Shown here piece by piece: positions 1 to 10,160 of a stretch of 38,129 nt of DNA. The notes beneath the pieces were generated by a model. The model was not told where the DNA came from. It worked only from the letters and a program-made list of their open reading frames with translations, and made no database searches. This DNA comes from Chloroflexota bacterium (GTDB lineage: Bacteria > Chloroflexota > Dehalococcoidia > UBA2979), in contig VXMT01000037.1 of assembly GCA_009840965.1 (NCBI GenBank), positions 1 through 38,129 of the forward strand, in the 5' to 3' direction. Position 1 is the stretch's first letter; every line of letters starts with the position of its first letter. A program made the position numbers and the translations under genes.

Positions 1-741
1 CAGTTGCGCACGGAAGCGATCCCGACGTTCGGCTGGCCCTTCTTCGCGGCGCTGCCGGTGAGCATCGTCCTGGCCGGCCTGACGGCGCTGCTGGTCGGCG
101 TGGTCTTCAACCGCTTCCGCGACGACATCTTCGTCCTCGTCTCCTTCGGTTTCGCGATCATCGCCTTCAGCGTCTTCCTCAACCTGCGCGCCGTGACCCG
201 GGGCGCCTTCGGCATCCACGAGATCGAGCGGCCGGCGATCGGCGGCTGGGTGCTCGACGGCGAGGTCGAGTTCCTCGTCTTCGCGCTGGTCTGCCTCGCG
301 CTCGTCGTGCTGGTCTGCTGGTTGATCGTGACCTCCTCGTTCGGGCGCGTGCTCACGGCGATCCGCGAGGACGAAGAGGCGATCGCGGTCTTCGGCTACC
401 AGGTGACGCACTACAAGCTGGCGGTGTGGGTGATCTCGGCGATGATGGCCGGCCTCGCCGGAGGCCTGTTCGCGAGCTGGACGACCTTCATCGACCCCAA
501 CTCCTTCATCCTGCTGGAGTCGATGCTGCTCGTCTGCATCGTGATCCTCGGAGGGCTGGCGACGATCTGGGGCTCGCTGCTGGGCGCGATGGCCTTCGTG
601 CTGCTGGAGGAGGGCATGCGCTTCCTGCCCTTCATCCCGCCGGAGTTCGTCGGCCAGGCACGGCAGATCGTGCTCGGCGTGCTGCTGGTGCTGCTGATGC
701 TGTTCCGGCCCCAGGGGCTGGTTGGGAGGTACAGGCTGTGA
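1..741 (+). CDS. livM: Branched-chain amino acid ABC transporter permease LivM, 5'-truncated by window edge
   Basis: Inner-membrane permease of a LivFGHM-type ABC importer. The reading frame is open at the left edge (CAG codon before the listed TTG), so the true start lies outside the window; about 246 residues are present against roughly 300-350 in the family. Several hydrophobic membrane segments are visible, and the block SFGRVLTAIREDEEAI followed by GYQVTHYKLAVWVISAMMAGLAGG matches the conserved cytoplasmic loop of LivM permeases that contacts the ATPase. It ends with TGA overlapping the GTG start of the next gene (GTGA), so the two are translationally coupled. The partners LivH and the solute-binding protein are expected just upstream but are not visible. 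The real substrate cannot be read from the sequence; HAAT-family systems also carry amides, urea and other amino acids. Confidence 0.9.
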   Translation, partial: QLRTEAIPTFGWPFFAALPVSIVLAGLTALLVGVVFNRFRDDIFVLVSFGFAIIAFSVFLNLRAVTRGAFGIHEIERPAIGGWVLDGEVEFLVFALVCLALVVLVCWLIVTSSFGRVLTAIREDEEAIAVFGYQVTHYKLAVWVISAMMAGLAGGLFASWTTFIDPNSFILLESMLLVCIVILGGLATIWGSLLGAMAFVLLEEGMRFLPFIPPEFVGQARQIVLGVLLVLLMLFRPQGLVGRYRL

Positions 742-1496
742 GCGCCGACGACGCCGGCGGCGGGCCGTACGCCGTCGAGACGATCGACATCTCCAAGCAC
801 TTCGGCGCCGTTCACGCCGTCGATCACCTCAGCGTGTCGATCCCGCACGGAGGCATCACGAGCATCGTCGGGCCGAACGGCTCGGGGAAGTCGACGCTCG
901 TGAACCTGCTGAGCGGCGTGCTGCCGCTGGACGGGGGCCTCGTGATCCTCGATGGCGTCCGGCTGCGCGTGGTGAAGGCGCACGAGACGCCCGATCACGG
1001 CTTCACGCGCACGTTCCAGGAGGTGCGGCTCTTCGACCAGATCAGCGTCCGCGACAACATCATGGTGGTCCTCACCAGCCGCCGCCTGCTGCCCGCCCTG
1101 CTCGAGCGAACGAAGCCGAGCCACCGGGCGCGCACCGAGGAGATCCTGCGCGAGGTCGGGATGTGGGAGAAGCGGGACTCGCTGGCCCAGGACCTCTCCT
1201 ACGGCCAGCGCAAGCTGCTCGAGATCGGCCGTGCGATGGCCCTCGACGTGCGCACGTACCTGTTCGACGAGCCGTTCGCCGGGCTCTTCCCGCAGATGCT
1301 GGAGCGCGTCAAGGAGATCGTGCTGCGGATGCGCGATCAGGGGCGCACGCTGATCTTCATCTCGCACAACATGGACATCGTCCGCGAACTGCCGGACCAC
1401 CTGATCGTCCTCGACAGCGGCCAGCTCCTCACCGAGGGAGAGGTGCACGACGTGCTCAGCCGCGAAGAGGTGATCGAGGCCTACCTGGGCGACTGA
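738..1496 (+). CDS. livG: Branched-chain amino acid ABC transporter ATP-binding protein LivG
   Basis: Cytoplasmic ATPase subunit of the HAAT-family importer, 252 aa. Walker A is GPNGSGKS at about residues 45-52, the ABC signature is LSYGQRK, and Walker B is the hydrophobic run ending LFDEPFAGL; the switch histidine follows in FISHN. The ORF track starts this frame at 426, but that extension lies antiparallel in meaning to livM coding and has no family similarity. I choose GTG at 738, which has GGGAGG seven bases upstream and overlaps the livM stop by four bases. LivG normally pairs with LivF as a heterodimer, and livF follows 16 bases later. Confidence 0.92.
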   Translation: MSADDAGGGPYAVETIDISKHFGAVHAVDHLSVSIPHGGITSIVGPNGSGKSTLVNLLSGVLPLDGGLVILDGVRLRVVKAHETPDHGFTRTFQEVRLFDQISVRDNIMVVLTSRRLLPALLERTKPSHRARTEEILREVGMWEKRDSLAQDLSYGQRKLLEIGRAMALDVRTYLFDEPFAGLFPQMLERVKEIVLRMRDQGRTLIFISHNMDIVRELPDHLIVLDSGQLLTEGEVHDVLSREEVIEAYLGD

Positions 1497-1512
1497 GCAT
1501 GGACGCGAAGCG

Positions 1513-2310
1513 ATGACGCAGCACTCCGAAGCGGCCACTACCCGCGGCGCAGCCGCAGTCGAAGCGGCGCTGCTGGCGCTGGACGGCGTCTCCGTGCACT
1601 ACGGGGCCGTGATCGCCCTCGACGATGTCTCGCTCGCCATCCGCAAGGGCGAGGTCGTGGCGGTGATGGGCCCCAACGGCGCGGGCAAGTCCACGGTGCT
1701 GAAGGCGATCATGGGCCTCGCGCCGGTCGTCGCCGGCGACGTCTACTGGCGGGAGCAGCGGCTCGCCGCTGCCACACACGAGATCGTGAAGGAGGGCATC
1801 GCCTTCGTGCCTCAAGGGCGGCGCGTCTTCACGCACCTGACCATCGAGGAGAACCTCGAGCTGGGCTGCCTCTACCTCGGCGATCGGGTAGAGAAGGAGC
1901 GGCGGCTGGACGCCGTGATGGAGCTGTTCCCGATCCTGCACGAGAAGCGGCGCGACATGGCGAGCGCGATGTCCGGCGGTCAGCAGCAGATGCTGGCGCT
2001 CGGCCGCGGGCTGATGGCCGACCCGGAGCTGCTGCTGCTCGACGAGCCGACGCTGGGCCTCGCCCCGATCATCGTCGGCGAGGTCTTCCAGAAGGTGCGG
2101 GAGATCAGCGACCGGCTGAACACGACGATCATGCTCGTCGAGCACAACATCAAGGGCGCCCTCGACATCGTCGACCGCGCCTACGTGCTCGACCGAGGCC
2201 GCATCGCCCACGACGGGACGCCTGACTCGATCCGCGAGAGCAACATCCTCACGGATGTCTTCCTCGGCCGCGTCAGGCGCGAGGACGACGAGGGAGAGGG
2301 CGACGCATAG
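1513..2310 (+). CDS. livF: Branched-chain amino acid ABC transporter ATP-binding protein LivF
   Basis: Second ATPase subunit of the same importer, 265 aa. Walker A GPNGAGKS is at about 53-60, the signature MSGGQQQMLALGRG at about 153, Walker B LLLLDEPTLGLAP just after it, and the H-loop is VEHN. The glutamine-rich signature and the GLAP sequence after Walker B are typical of LivF. The ATG at 1513 has only a weak upstream GAAGCG; the coding start of the conserved domain (LALDGVSVHYG) is at residue 21, so a slightly later start is possible. It is the last gene of the operon and is followed by a hairpin. Confidence 0.92.
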   Translation: MTQHSEAATTRGAAAVEAALLALDGVSVHYGAVIALDDVSLAIRKGEVVAVMGPNGAGKSTVLKAIMGLAPVVAGDVYWREQRLAAATHEIVKEGIAFVPQGRRVFTHLTIEENLELGCLYLGDRVEKERRLDAVMELFPILHEKRRDMASAMSGGQQQMLALGRGLMADPELLLLDEPTLGLAPIIVGEVFQKVREISDRLNTTIMLVEHNIKGALDIVDRAYVLDRGRIAHDGTPDSIRESNILTDVFLGRVRREDDEGEGDA

Positions 2311-2318
2311 CGGGCACG

Positions 2319-2338
2319 GCGGGACGCCTCGGTCCCGC
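2319..2338. terminator. Hairpin between convergent livF and DUF1697 gene
   Basis: A 7-bp perfect inverted repeat, GCGGGAC and GTCCCGC around a 6-base loop, sits in the 33-base gap between two convergent genes. There is no clear T-tract on either side, so it is a candidate bidirectional terminator only. Confidence 0.45.
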
Positions 2339-2343
2339 GCGAC

Positions 2344-2916
2344 TCAGCTCGCGGCGGTGGCCAGATCGAGGAGCTTTGTCACCGTCCTCCAGTTTCGGCC
2401 CGTGCCGATGGTCGAAAGGCCGGAGTCGAAGTAGCTGTTCGTGAGCTTGCTGCGGGCAACCCCGTTCGGGTAATGGACGAAGACCTCGCGACCCACGACC
2501 GCGAACTCGTCGCCGGGCGAGCGATCCGGGTCGAGCGCCTCGACCCGCGCGCGGTCGGGCAGGTCCGCGAGGAAGAAGACGAGCAGCTTGTTCGCCTCGG
2601 TCCCCGTCTCCGCGAAGGGGTTGGTCCGCACGACGTCCTCGAGCTCGCGACGCGTGCGGATGATCACGGGAACGCGGTAGTCGAAGCGCCGCAGAATCGA
2701 CTCGCTGATCAGGGACGGAATGTCAGCCGCCAGCGCCACGCCGGCGCGGAAGACAACGTTCCCGCTCTGGATATAGGTCTGGACCTCGTCGCACCCCGCC
2801 TCGCGGAACATCGCGGCGAGGTCCGCCATCGGCAGCTTGTTCTTCCCGCCGACATTGATCCCGCGCAGCAACGCGACGTGCACGCCTGTCTCGCCGCGCG
2901 CTGTGTCAGCGGCCAC
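2344..2916 (-). CDS. DUF1697 family protein
   Basis: 190-aa soluble protein of the DUF1697 family. The N-terminal hallmark VALLRGINVGGKNKLPMADL and the following YIQSGNVVF are clear, and the C-terminus has the family's RNWRTVTKLLDL block. The biochemical function of the family is not established. The start is GTG at 2916, supported by GAGGGG five bases upstream; an internal GTG eleven codons later would also give an intact domain. It lies 47 bases downstream of citrate synthase on the same strand, so it may be the last gene of that transcript, but no functional link is apparent. Confidence 0.85.
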   Translation of the reverse strand: MAADTARGETGVHVALLRGINVGGKNKLPMADLAAMFREAGCDEVQTYIQSGNVVFRAGVALAADIPSLISESILRRFDYRVPVIIRTRRELEDVVRTNPFAETGTEANKLLVFFLADLPDRARVEALDPDRSPGDEFAVVGREVFVHYPNGVARSKLTNSYFDSGLSTIGTGRNWRTVTKLLDLATAAS

Positions 2917-2963
2917 GTCGGCCCCTCAGTTTCCCGTGTGGCAGAAGCCCACGCTGCCCGCGC

Positions 2964-4103
2964 CTAGCGCTCCTCGATCGGGATGTAGGGCTGGTCGAGG
3001 GGGCCGACGTACTGGAGCAGGGGGCGCAGCAGGATGTTGTTCTCCATCTGCTCCAGCACCTGCACCGTCCAGCCGGGCACGCGCCCGACCGCGAAGATCG
3101 GCACGAAGAGGTCCTGTGGGATGCCATGCAGGTAGTAGATCACTCCCGCGAAGAAGTCGACGTTAACGTTGACGCCCAGCCGGCCGTAGGGGCGCATCAC
3201 CTCCTGCACCGCCTCGAGGATCGCGTACCACTTCGGCTCGCCCTTCTCGGCACTGAGCCGCTGCACGCCCTCGCGCAGGTGGCGGGCGCGCGGATCCTCG
3301 GCACGGTAGACGCGATGGCCGAAGCCCATGATCGGCTCGGAGCGCGAGCGCAGCTCCTTCACGTACGCGCCGGCGTTCTCCGGCTCGCCAATCTCCTGCG
3401 CCATCTTCATCACGTTCTCCGCCGCCCCCCCGTGCGATGGGCCGGAGAGCGCCGCGATCGCGGCCGTGATGGCGCCGTGCAGGTCCGCCTGCGTGCCGAC
3501 CACCACGCGCGCCGTGAACGACGAGGCGTTCGAGCCGTGCTCGGCGTGGAGGATGAAGTCCTTGTCCATCAGCCGCGCCGAGTCCTCGCTCGGCACCTCG
3601 CCGTCGAGCATGTAGAGGAAGTTCGAGGCGTGCGAGAGGTCGTCCCGCGGCTCGATCGGGGCGCGGCCCTCGCGGATGGCGTGGTGCGCCATCACGATGG
3701 TCGGGACCTGCGAGGTGAGCCGCATCCCCTTGCGCAGCGTGGCGTCGTGCGACTTGTCCGCCGTCTCCGGGTCGATCGCCGAGAGCGCCGAGACGGCCGT
3801 GCGCAGCACGTCCATCGGGTGCGCGTCCTTGACCAGCGTGATCACGTCGAGGATTTCGCCGGGGAGCGTGCGGGCGGTCTTCAGCTCTGCGTCGAAGGCC
3901 TCGAGCTGGTCGGCCGTCGGCAGCCCGCCGTGGAGCAGCAGGTACGCCGTTTCCTCGAAGGTCGAGTGCTCAGCGAGATCGTCGATCGAGTAGCCGCGGT
4001 ACTGCAGCTTGCCTTCGCGTCCGTCGATGAAGCAGGTCTCGCTGCGATCGAAGTAGACGCCGTTCAGGCCGCGGTGGACCTGGATCTCGTCGGCCGATGT
4101 CAT
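2964..4103 (-). CDS. gltA: Citrate synthase (type II-like, short bacterial form)
   Basis: Condenses acetyl-CoA with oxaloacetate to give citrate, the entry step of the TCA cycle; cytoplasmic. 379 aa, the usual length for the short bacterial/archaeal form that lacks the N-terminal extension of the NADH-regulated enzyme. Conserved elements are FIDGREGKLQYRGYSI near the N-terminus, the catalytic-histidine segments HAEHGSNAS and GPSHGGAAENV, MGFGHRVYR, and the catalytic aspartate in VNVNVDFFAGVIY. The arginine loop near GWTVQVLEQ is also present. The ATG at 4103 has GGAAGGCGGCGAG directly upstream. 2-Methylcitrate synthase is the main alternative; no prp genes are nearby and an acetyl-CoA synthetase is immediately upstream, which favours citrate synthase. 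Confidence 0.92.
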   Translation of the reverse strand: MTSADEIQVHRGLNGVYFDRSETCFIDGREGKLQYRGYSIDDLAEHSTFEETAYLLLHGGLPTADQLEAFDAELKTARTLPGEILDVITLVKDAHPMDVLRTAVSALSAIDPETADKSHDATLRKGMRLTSQVPTIVMAHHAIREGRAPIEPRDDLSHASNFLYMLDGEVPSEDSARLMDKDFILHAEHGSNASSFTARVVVGTQADLHGAITAAIAALSGPSHGGAAENVMKMAQEIGEPENAGAYVKELRSRSEPIMGFGHRVYRAEDPRARHLREGVQRLSAEKGEPKWYAILEAVQEVMRPYGRLGVNVNVDFFAGVIYYLHGIPQDLFVPIFAVGRVPGWTVQVLEQMENNILLRPLLQYVGPLDQPYIPIEER

Positions 4104-4193
4104 CTCGCCGCCTTCCGCGTTCGCTCCGTCGCAGCCGGGGCGCGCTGCGGGTGCCCTCCGGGGGCGCGGCGCGCATCCGGCCGGCGGAGCTGG

Positions 4194-5942
<1,749 letters not shown>

Positions 5943-5982
5943 AGCGATTCCCTCCCCCGCGTTGGGCGTGTCGGCGGCGCCG

Positions 5983-5988
5983 AGTATA
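5983..5988 (-). promoter_or_regulatory. -10 box of acsA
   Basis: TATACT on the minus strand, five of six matches to the bacterial -10, about 40 bases before the acsA start. No good -35 is visible 16-18 bases upstream, so it is a candidate only. Confidence 0.45.
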
Positions 5989-6032
5989 TCGCAGCGAGTC
6001 GACATAGGCCGCGCCGCTGGCAAGGTGTGCCG

Positions 6033-6053
6033 GCCGGGGGTGCGCTCCCCGGC
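6033..6053 (-). terminator. Possible terminator hairpin after the GYD gene
   Basis: A perfect 7-bp stem, GCCGGGG and CCCCGGC with a 7-base loop, lies between the GYD gene and acsA on the minus strand. A T-tract is missing, so termination is uncertain. Confidence 0.35.
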
Positions 6054-6105
6054 TTCGAGGCTCGCGCGGACGCTGCGGCAGCGGCCGCGCCGGGCCGCCG
6101 CCGAC

Positions 6106-6426
6106 CTAGGAGCCGGGCGGGCGGTACTCGACGGACTTCGCGACGGCCTCGTCGATCTCCTCGGGAGTCAGCAGCACCGTGGTGCTCCAGCTGATCGCTC
6201 CGGCGCCGCCGATGGTGAGGCCGAGCGCGGCCGCGGAGGCCTGGTCCGGGACGTCCATGATGATGACGAGGTCGTCGTCACCGAAGGCGTAGTAGAACGC
6301 CTCCACCGTGCCTCCGACCGAGGCGATCGCGGCACTGAGCGCATCGCGGCGCGATGTCCCGCCCTCCTCCAGGAGGCCGCCGACTCCCTCGATGCTGTAC
6401 GACGCTCTGGCCAGGTACCTGGGCAT
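6106..6426 (-). CDS. GYD domain protein
   Basis: 106-aa small protein of the GYD family (ferredoxin-like alpha/beta fold). The sequence starts MPRYLARASYSIEGVGGLLEEGG and continues with a segment ending FYYAFGDDDLVIIMDVPD, which is the family's G-D core (here FGDDD replaces the eponymous GYD). The C-terminal LLTPEEIDEAV is also typical. Function is unknown; members are often near redox or transport genes. The ATG at 6426 has GAGGAGGAG four bases upstream. It sits alone between the LLM-dehydrogenase operon and acsA. Confidence 0.8.
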   Translation of the reverse strand: MPRYLARASYSIEGVGGLLEEGGTSRRDALSAAIASVGGTVEAFYYAFGDDDLVIIMDVPDQASAAALGLTIGGAGAISWSTTVLLTPEEIDEAVAKSVEYRPPGS

Positions 6427-6495
6427 GCTCTCCTCCTCCGCAGGTGCGGGAACGCTCGATGGCCGTAACGTACTACAGGCGGAGCCCGCTGAGGC

Positions 6496-7455
6496 CTACG
6501 CCGCGCGGAGCTGATCGACCGCCCGCGCCGCGGCCGTGAAGCCGCGCTTGATCCAGGGGCGCGGATCGCCCGGCCCGATCGGCAGCACGAGCAGCTCGCC
6601 GAGGCCCGTGCCGGCCAGCTCGGCCAGCCGGTCGGCGACCTGTTGCTCGCTGCCCGACACGATCAGCGCGTCGACCAGCGCCTCCTCGATGTTCGAGGCG
6701 GCGTCGGGGTAGCCGGCGGCGGCGAGCATGCCCGCGTAGAACGGGAGCTGCGCCGAGCGGCCCAGTTGCGTTCGGCCGGCCGCCAGGACCGTCTCGCGAC
6801 CCTCGCTTACGCAGACGGGGACGTGCGCGATGAGCGGCGGCGGCTCGCGCCCGGCCTCGGCGGCGCCCTCCCGCAGCGCGGGCAGCGCCCGCTCCAGCAG
6901 GTAGGCGGCCGGCGAGTTCCAGGAGATCGCCCCGTCCGCCAGCTCGCCGCAGAGCCGGTACGAGCGCAGTTGCAGCGCCGACGCCATCACGGGCGTCTGC
7001 AGCGGCTCGTCGAGGCGGCCGCGTGCGGTGACGTGGCTACCCTCGAACTCCACCTCGCCCTCGTGCAGCAGCGTGGTCAGCACGTGCAGGTACTCGCGCA
7101 GGTGGGTGAGCGGCGTGCGCCACTCGACGCCGAAGGTGTGCACCATCCCCGGCTCGTGGCCGGGGCCGATGCCGAGCCGGAAGCGGCCCGGCGCGATCTC
7201 CTCCAGCGCCCTCGTCTGCTGCGCCAGCAGCACCGGGTGTCGCGGCCAGGTGGGCACGATGCAGCTTCCGAGGATGATGCGCTCTGTCCTCGCGAGCGCC
7301 GCGCCGAAGATCGTCAGCGCGTCCGCCCTCGTGCCGCCCGTCGTCATCCAGGCGGCCGGAATCCCCAGGCGCTCGGCCTCCTCGATCTGGGCGAGGGCGT
7401 CACCCGCCACGGCGGCGGAGGCGACGATGCCGATCGGGGGCGAGGCGGCGCTCAT
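6496..7455 (-). CDS. LLM-class flavin/F420-dependent oxidoreductase
   Basis: 319-aa member of the luciferase-like monooxygenase superfamily. The TIM-barrel start PPIGIVASAAVAGDALAQIEEAERLGIPAAWM, the strand RIILGSCIVPTWPRHPV, and RFRLGIGPGHEPGMV with the phosphate/flavin-binding glycines fit the F420-dependent subgroup found in actinobacteria and Chloroflexota. The cofactor (F420 or FMN) cannot be proved by reading. The ORF track extends far upstream, but that part is the antisense-frame shadow of the dehydrogenase. The ATG at 7455 overlaps the dehydrogenase stop as ATGA, so the pair is translationally coupled and probably acts in one catabolic or detoxification route. Confidence 0.85.
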   Translation of the reverse strand: MSAASPPIGIVASAAVAGDALAQIEEAERLGIPAAWMTTGGTRADALTIFGAALARTERIILGSCIVPTWPRHPVLLAQQTRALEEIAPGRFRLGIGPGHEPGMVHTFGVEWRTPLTHLREYLHVLTTLLHEGEVEFEGSHVTARGRLDEPLQTPVMASALQLRSYRLCGELADGAISWNSPAAYLLERALPALREGAAEAGREPPPLIAHVPVCVSEGRETVLAAGRTQLGRSAQLPFYAGMLAAAGYPDAASNIEEALVDALIVSGSEQQVADRLAELAGTGLGELLVLPIGPGDPRPWIKRGFTAAARAVDQLRAA

Positions 7456-8579
7456 CGCGAGTCTCCGAAGATGATCGCGGGCTTGATCTCCTCCCAGCGC
7501 TGCATGCGCACCATCGCCTCGTTGATCTCTTCGATCTGGTAGCGGTTGGAGATCATGTCCATCCAGGTGAAGCGCTCCCAGTTGTGGGCGATGAACTGCA
7601 GCGCGCGGTGGTAGTGCGCCACGCTCGCCGAGATCGAGCCGATGATCTGCACGTGCTTGCGCGTCACCTCGCCCGGCTTGATCGGGACGTCCTCGTTGTG
7701 GAGCTGGCCGATGATCAGGTAGCGGCCGCCGCGGCGGATCATCGAGAAGCCCTCGGGGAAGGCGGAGAGCGCGCCGGAGACCTCGATCACCACGTCGGGG
7801 CCGCGTCCGTCCGTCCACTCGCGCACCTGCGCCTCGCGGTCGGCGGCGTCGGGCACGTCGGCGATGTCGATCGTGTGCGTCGCGCCCCAACGGCGCGCGA
7901 CCTCGAGGCGCGCGGCCGGTCCGCCGATCACGATGATCTTCGAGGGTCCGCTGCGCGCGGCCACGGCTGTGGAGAACAGGCCGAGCGGCCCGGAGCCCTG
8001 AATCACCAGCGCGTGGCGGTCGTCGAGCCGTCCGAGGCGGTCGAAGCCGTGCACCACGGTGCGCAGCGCGCAGGCGGCGGCCGAGGCGAGCTCGTCGGGG
8101 ACGATGTCGGGCACCTTGACGCGCCCGGAGCTGGGGTAGACGTAGCCGTACTCGGCAAAGCCGCCCGTCAGGTATGGGTACTCGGTGGCGAGGTCGCGCA
8201 TGTAGCCGCGGCGGTCGTCGCAGAGCGTCTGCTCGTGCTCGATCACGCAGTTCACGCACTGCCCGCAGAAGCCGTGCGTCCAGATGATGCGGTCGCCGAC
8301 GCGCAGCGGCTCGCCGAGCGAGTCACGCTCGGCGCCCTCGCCGATCTGCACGACGCGGCCCGTCATCTCGTGGCCGAGGATGCGCGGGAAGAGGTCGCTC
8401 GAGGAGCCCGACTCGCCCTCCCAGAGGTGCACATCGCTGGCGCAGATCGTCGCGGCGGTGTTGCGCACCAGCAGCGCGCCCCGCTCCAGCTCCTGCGGGA
8501 TCGGCACCTCGGCGACGTCCATCGGCTGCTCGTGGCCGACGAGCAGCGCGGCGCGGCAACTCGCGGGTATGTTCGCCAT
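7452..8579 (-). CDS. Zinc-dependent alcohol dehydrogenase family protein (MDR superfamily)
   Basis: 375-aa medium-chain dehydrogenase/reductase. The catalytic-zinc cysteine is in TICASDVHLWEG and its partners in LGHEMTGRV; the structural zinc loop shows four cysteines in GFCGQCVNCVIEHEQTLC. The Rossmann nucleotide-binding motif is GSGPLGLFSTAVAARSG. This pattern predicts NAD(P)-dependent oxidation of an alcohol or reduction of the carbonyl, but the substrate is unknown. I start it at ATG 8579 because GAGGAGGT precedes it by five bases; the 18 extra codons in the track lack similarity. TACAGT at 8622-8627 may be its -10 box. The stop overlaps the start of the LLM oxidoreductase. Confidence 0.87.
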   Translation of the reverse strand: MANIPASCRAALLVGHEQPMDVAEVPIPQELERGALLVRNTAATICASDVHLWEGESGSSSDLFPRILGHEMTGRVVQIGEGAERDSLGEPLRVGDRIIWTHGFCGQCVNCVIEHEQTLCDDRRGYMRDLATEYPYLTGGFAEYGYVYPSSGRVKVPDIVPDELASAAACALRTVVHGFDRLGRLDDRHALVIQGSGPLGLFSTAVAARSGPSKIIVIGGPAARLEVARRWGATHTIDIADVPDAADREAQVREWTDGRGPDVVIEVSGALSAFPEGFSMIRRGGRYLIIGQLHNEDVPIKPGEVTRKHVQIIGSISASVAHYHRALQFIAHNWERFTWMDMISNRYQIEEINEAMVRMQRWEEIKPAIIFGDSR

Positions 8580-8621
8580 CGGGACCTCCTCGCGCCGCTC
8601 GCCGGGCGCAGTCGCGCGGGC

Positions 8622-8627
8622 ACTGTA
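8622..8627 (-). promoter_or_regulatory. Candidate -10 box of the dehydrogenase-LLM operon
   Basis: TACAGT on the minus strand (TANNNT type), 43 bases before the dehydrogenase ATG. No convincing -35 is seen. Confidence 0.3.
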
Positions 8628-8669
8628 GCGCATGCGGCAGGCGGGCGGCGGCTGCCCGCGGCGCCTCCC

Positions 8670-9986
8670 CTACTGAAGGCGGCGCAGCGTTGCGAAGGCG
8701 GGAAAGAGGACGAGCGCGACGACGAGCAGGAAGGCCGCCGAGCCGCCGATCGCGAGCTGGAGGCCGACCACCTCGGCGATCGCGCCGACGGCGAAGACGC
8801 CGAGGGCGACGAGCCCGAACTCCATCATGTAGATCGAGAGCACGCGGCCGCGGTACTCGGCGGCGACGTAGGTCTGGATCAGGACCGTGCTGAGCGACAT
8901 CCGCCCGGCGTGCGCAACTCCGATCACGGCGGTCAGCAGCGCGGCCACCAGGAACGCCTCGAAGACCGCGAACGCCAGCACCCCACCCGCCAGCAGCACG
9001 GCGCTCAGCAGGTAGAGCAGCCCGCGGCGCCGCGGCGGCAGCGAGGCGATCACGAGCGAGCCGAAGAGCGAGCCGACGCCCATCACGCTGAGCAGCAACC
9101 CGAGGTGGAAGCCACCGAGGCCGAGCACGTCCTCCACCCAGCCGGGCAGCAGGAACATCCACGGCATCGAGGCGCAGACGATCAGCAGGTTGACGGCCAG
9201 CACCTGCAGGATCGCCGGCTGCTGCATCGTGTAGCGGATGCCGTCGCGTACGCCCGCCCAGCCCTGTGCATCGCGCGCGGCCGTGGCAGCGGGCGTACTC
9301 ACGCTCGCGAGGCGGATCGGGACGATCGCGCCGATCGCCACGAGGTAGTAGACGACGACCGCGCTGTAGAGCCAGGCGCTGCTGGCGATCACGAGCAGCG
9401 CGCCGCCGATCGCGGGGGCGATCAGGCGCATCGTGGTCATCCCGGCGGCGCCGAGCGAGATGGCGTTCATCAGCCGTTCCTCGCCCGCGATCTCCGGGAT
9501 CATCGCCTGCCTCGCGGGCATCATCAGCGCCATCCCGGCGCCCTGGAAGAAGACAATCGCAACCAGGTGCTCGTAGCGCAGCACGCCGAGGAACAGCAGC
9601 GCCGCGACCAGGCCCGCTAGCAGCGCCTGGAAGGCCTGCCCCACCTGCAGCACGAGCCGCCTGGGCACGCGGTCCGCCAGCATGCCCCCGTAGAGCGAGA
9701 AGGCGAGCGAGGGGATCGCGTTGACGAGCGCGACGAGCCCGAGCCGGCCCGGCGACCCCGTCAGCTCGTAGACGATGAAGCCCATCGCCAGCATCTGTGT
9801 CTGGATGCCGCCGAACTGGCCCAGTGTCGAGATGAAGAACCAGCGGAAGTTGCGGTCGCCCAGCGACTCGAAGGTGCGCAACTCGCCCGCACGCCTCCCG
9901 AAGGGAAGCCGCGGTCCTCGCCCACCGCCGGCGCCGGCACGCTCGCCGCGAGGGGTCTCGGGTGCGGGGCTGGGCGCGACGCTCAT
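8670..9986 (-). CDS. MFS transporter (MFS_3 / EntS-like exporter family)
   Basis: 438-aa integral membrane protein with about twelve hydrophobic segments. RNFRWFFISTLGQFGGIQTQMLAMGFIVYELTGSPGRLGLV is the first helix region and the MFS loop 2-3 signature appears as GGMLADRVPRRLVL. This places it in the drug/siderophore exporter branch (MFS_3), proton-coupled efflux being the usual mechanism. The substrate is unknown. The start at ATG 9986 (MSVAPSPAPET) lacks a clear Shine-Dalgarno sequence; the track's earlier start adds an arginine-rich stretch without similarity. A minus-strand TGCTACGCT at 10064-10072 may be an extended -10 box, giving a leader of about 70 nt. It is divergent from the Nfu gene. 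Confidence 0.85.
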   Translation of the reverse strand: MSVAPSPAPETPRGERAGAGGGRGPRLPFGRRAGELRTFESLGDRNFRWFFISTLGQFGGIQTQMLAMGFIVYELTGSPGRLGLVALVNAIPSLAFSLYGGMLADRVPRRLVLQVGQAFQALLAGLVAALLFLGVLRYEHLVAIVFFQGAGMALMMPARQAMIPEIAGEERLMNAISLGAAGMTTMRLIAPAIGGALLVIASSAWLYSAVVVYYLVAIGAIVPIRLASVSTPAATAARDAQGWAGVRDGIRYTMQQPAILQVLAVNLLIVCASMPWMFLLPGWVEDVLGLGGFHLGLLLSVMGVGSLFGSLVIASLPPRRRGLLYLLSAVLLAGGVLAFAVFEAFLVAALLTAVIGVAHAGRMSLSTVLIQTYVAAEYRGRVLSIYMMEFGLVALGVFAVGAIAEVVGLQLAIGGSAAFLLVVALVLFPAFATLRRLQ

Positions 9987-10160
9987 GGCCGTCCATTCGC
10001 GCGTGCCGGTGCGGCCTGCGCCTCGGCGGCGCCGCTCCCGGACGATGACGCACGGGGAGTGCGAGCGTAGCACGGGCCCCCGCTGCGGGCCTATGCGCCG
10101 CTCACCGGCAGCGCCCCCTAGACGAATCCGCTAGGCTTAAGCGACAGCGGAGGAGCAATC

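Noticed and set aside
7584-9620. 678-aa plus-strand ORF
   Set aside because: Antisense shadow of the alcohol dehydrogenase and MFS genes; low-complexity charged composition.
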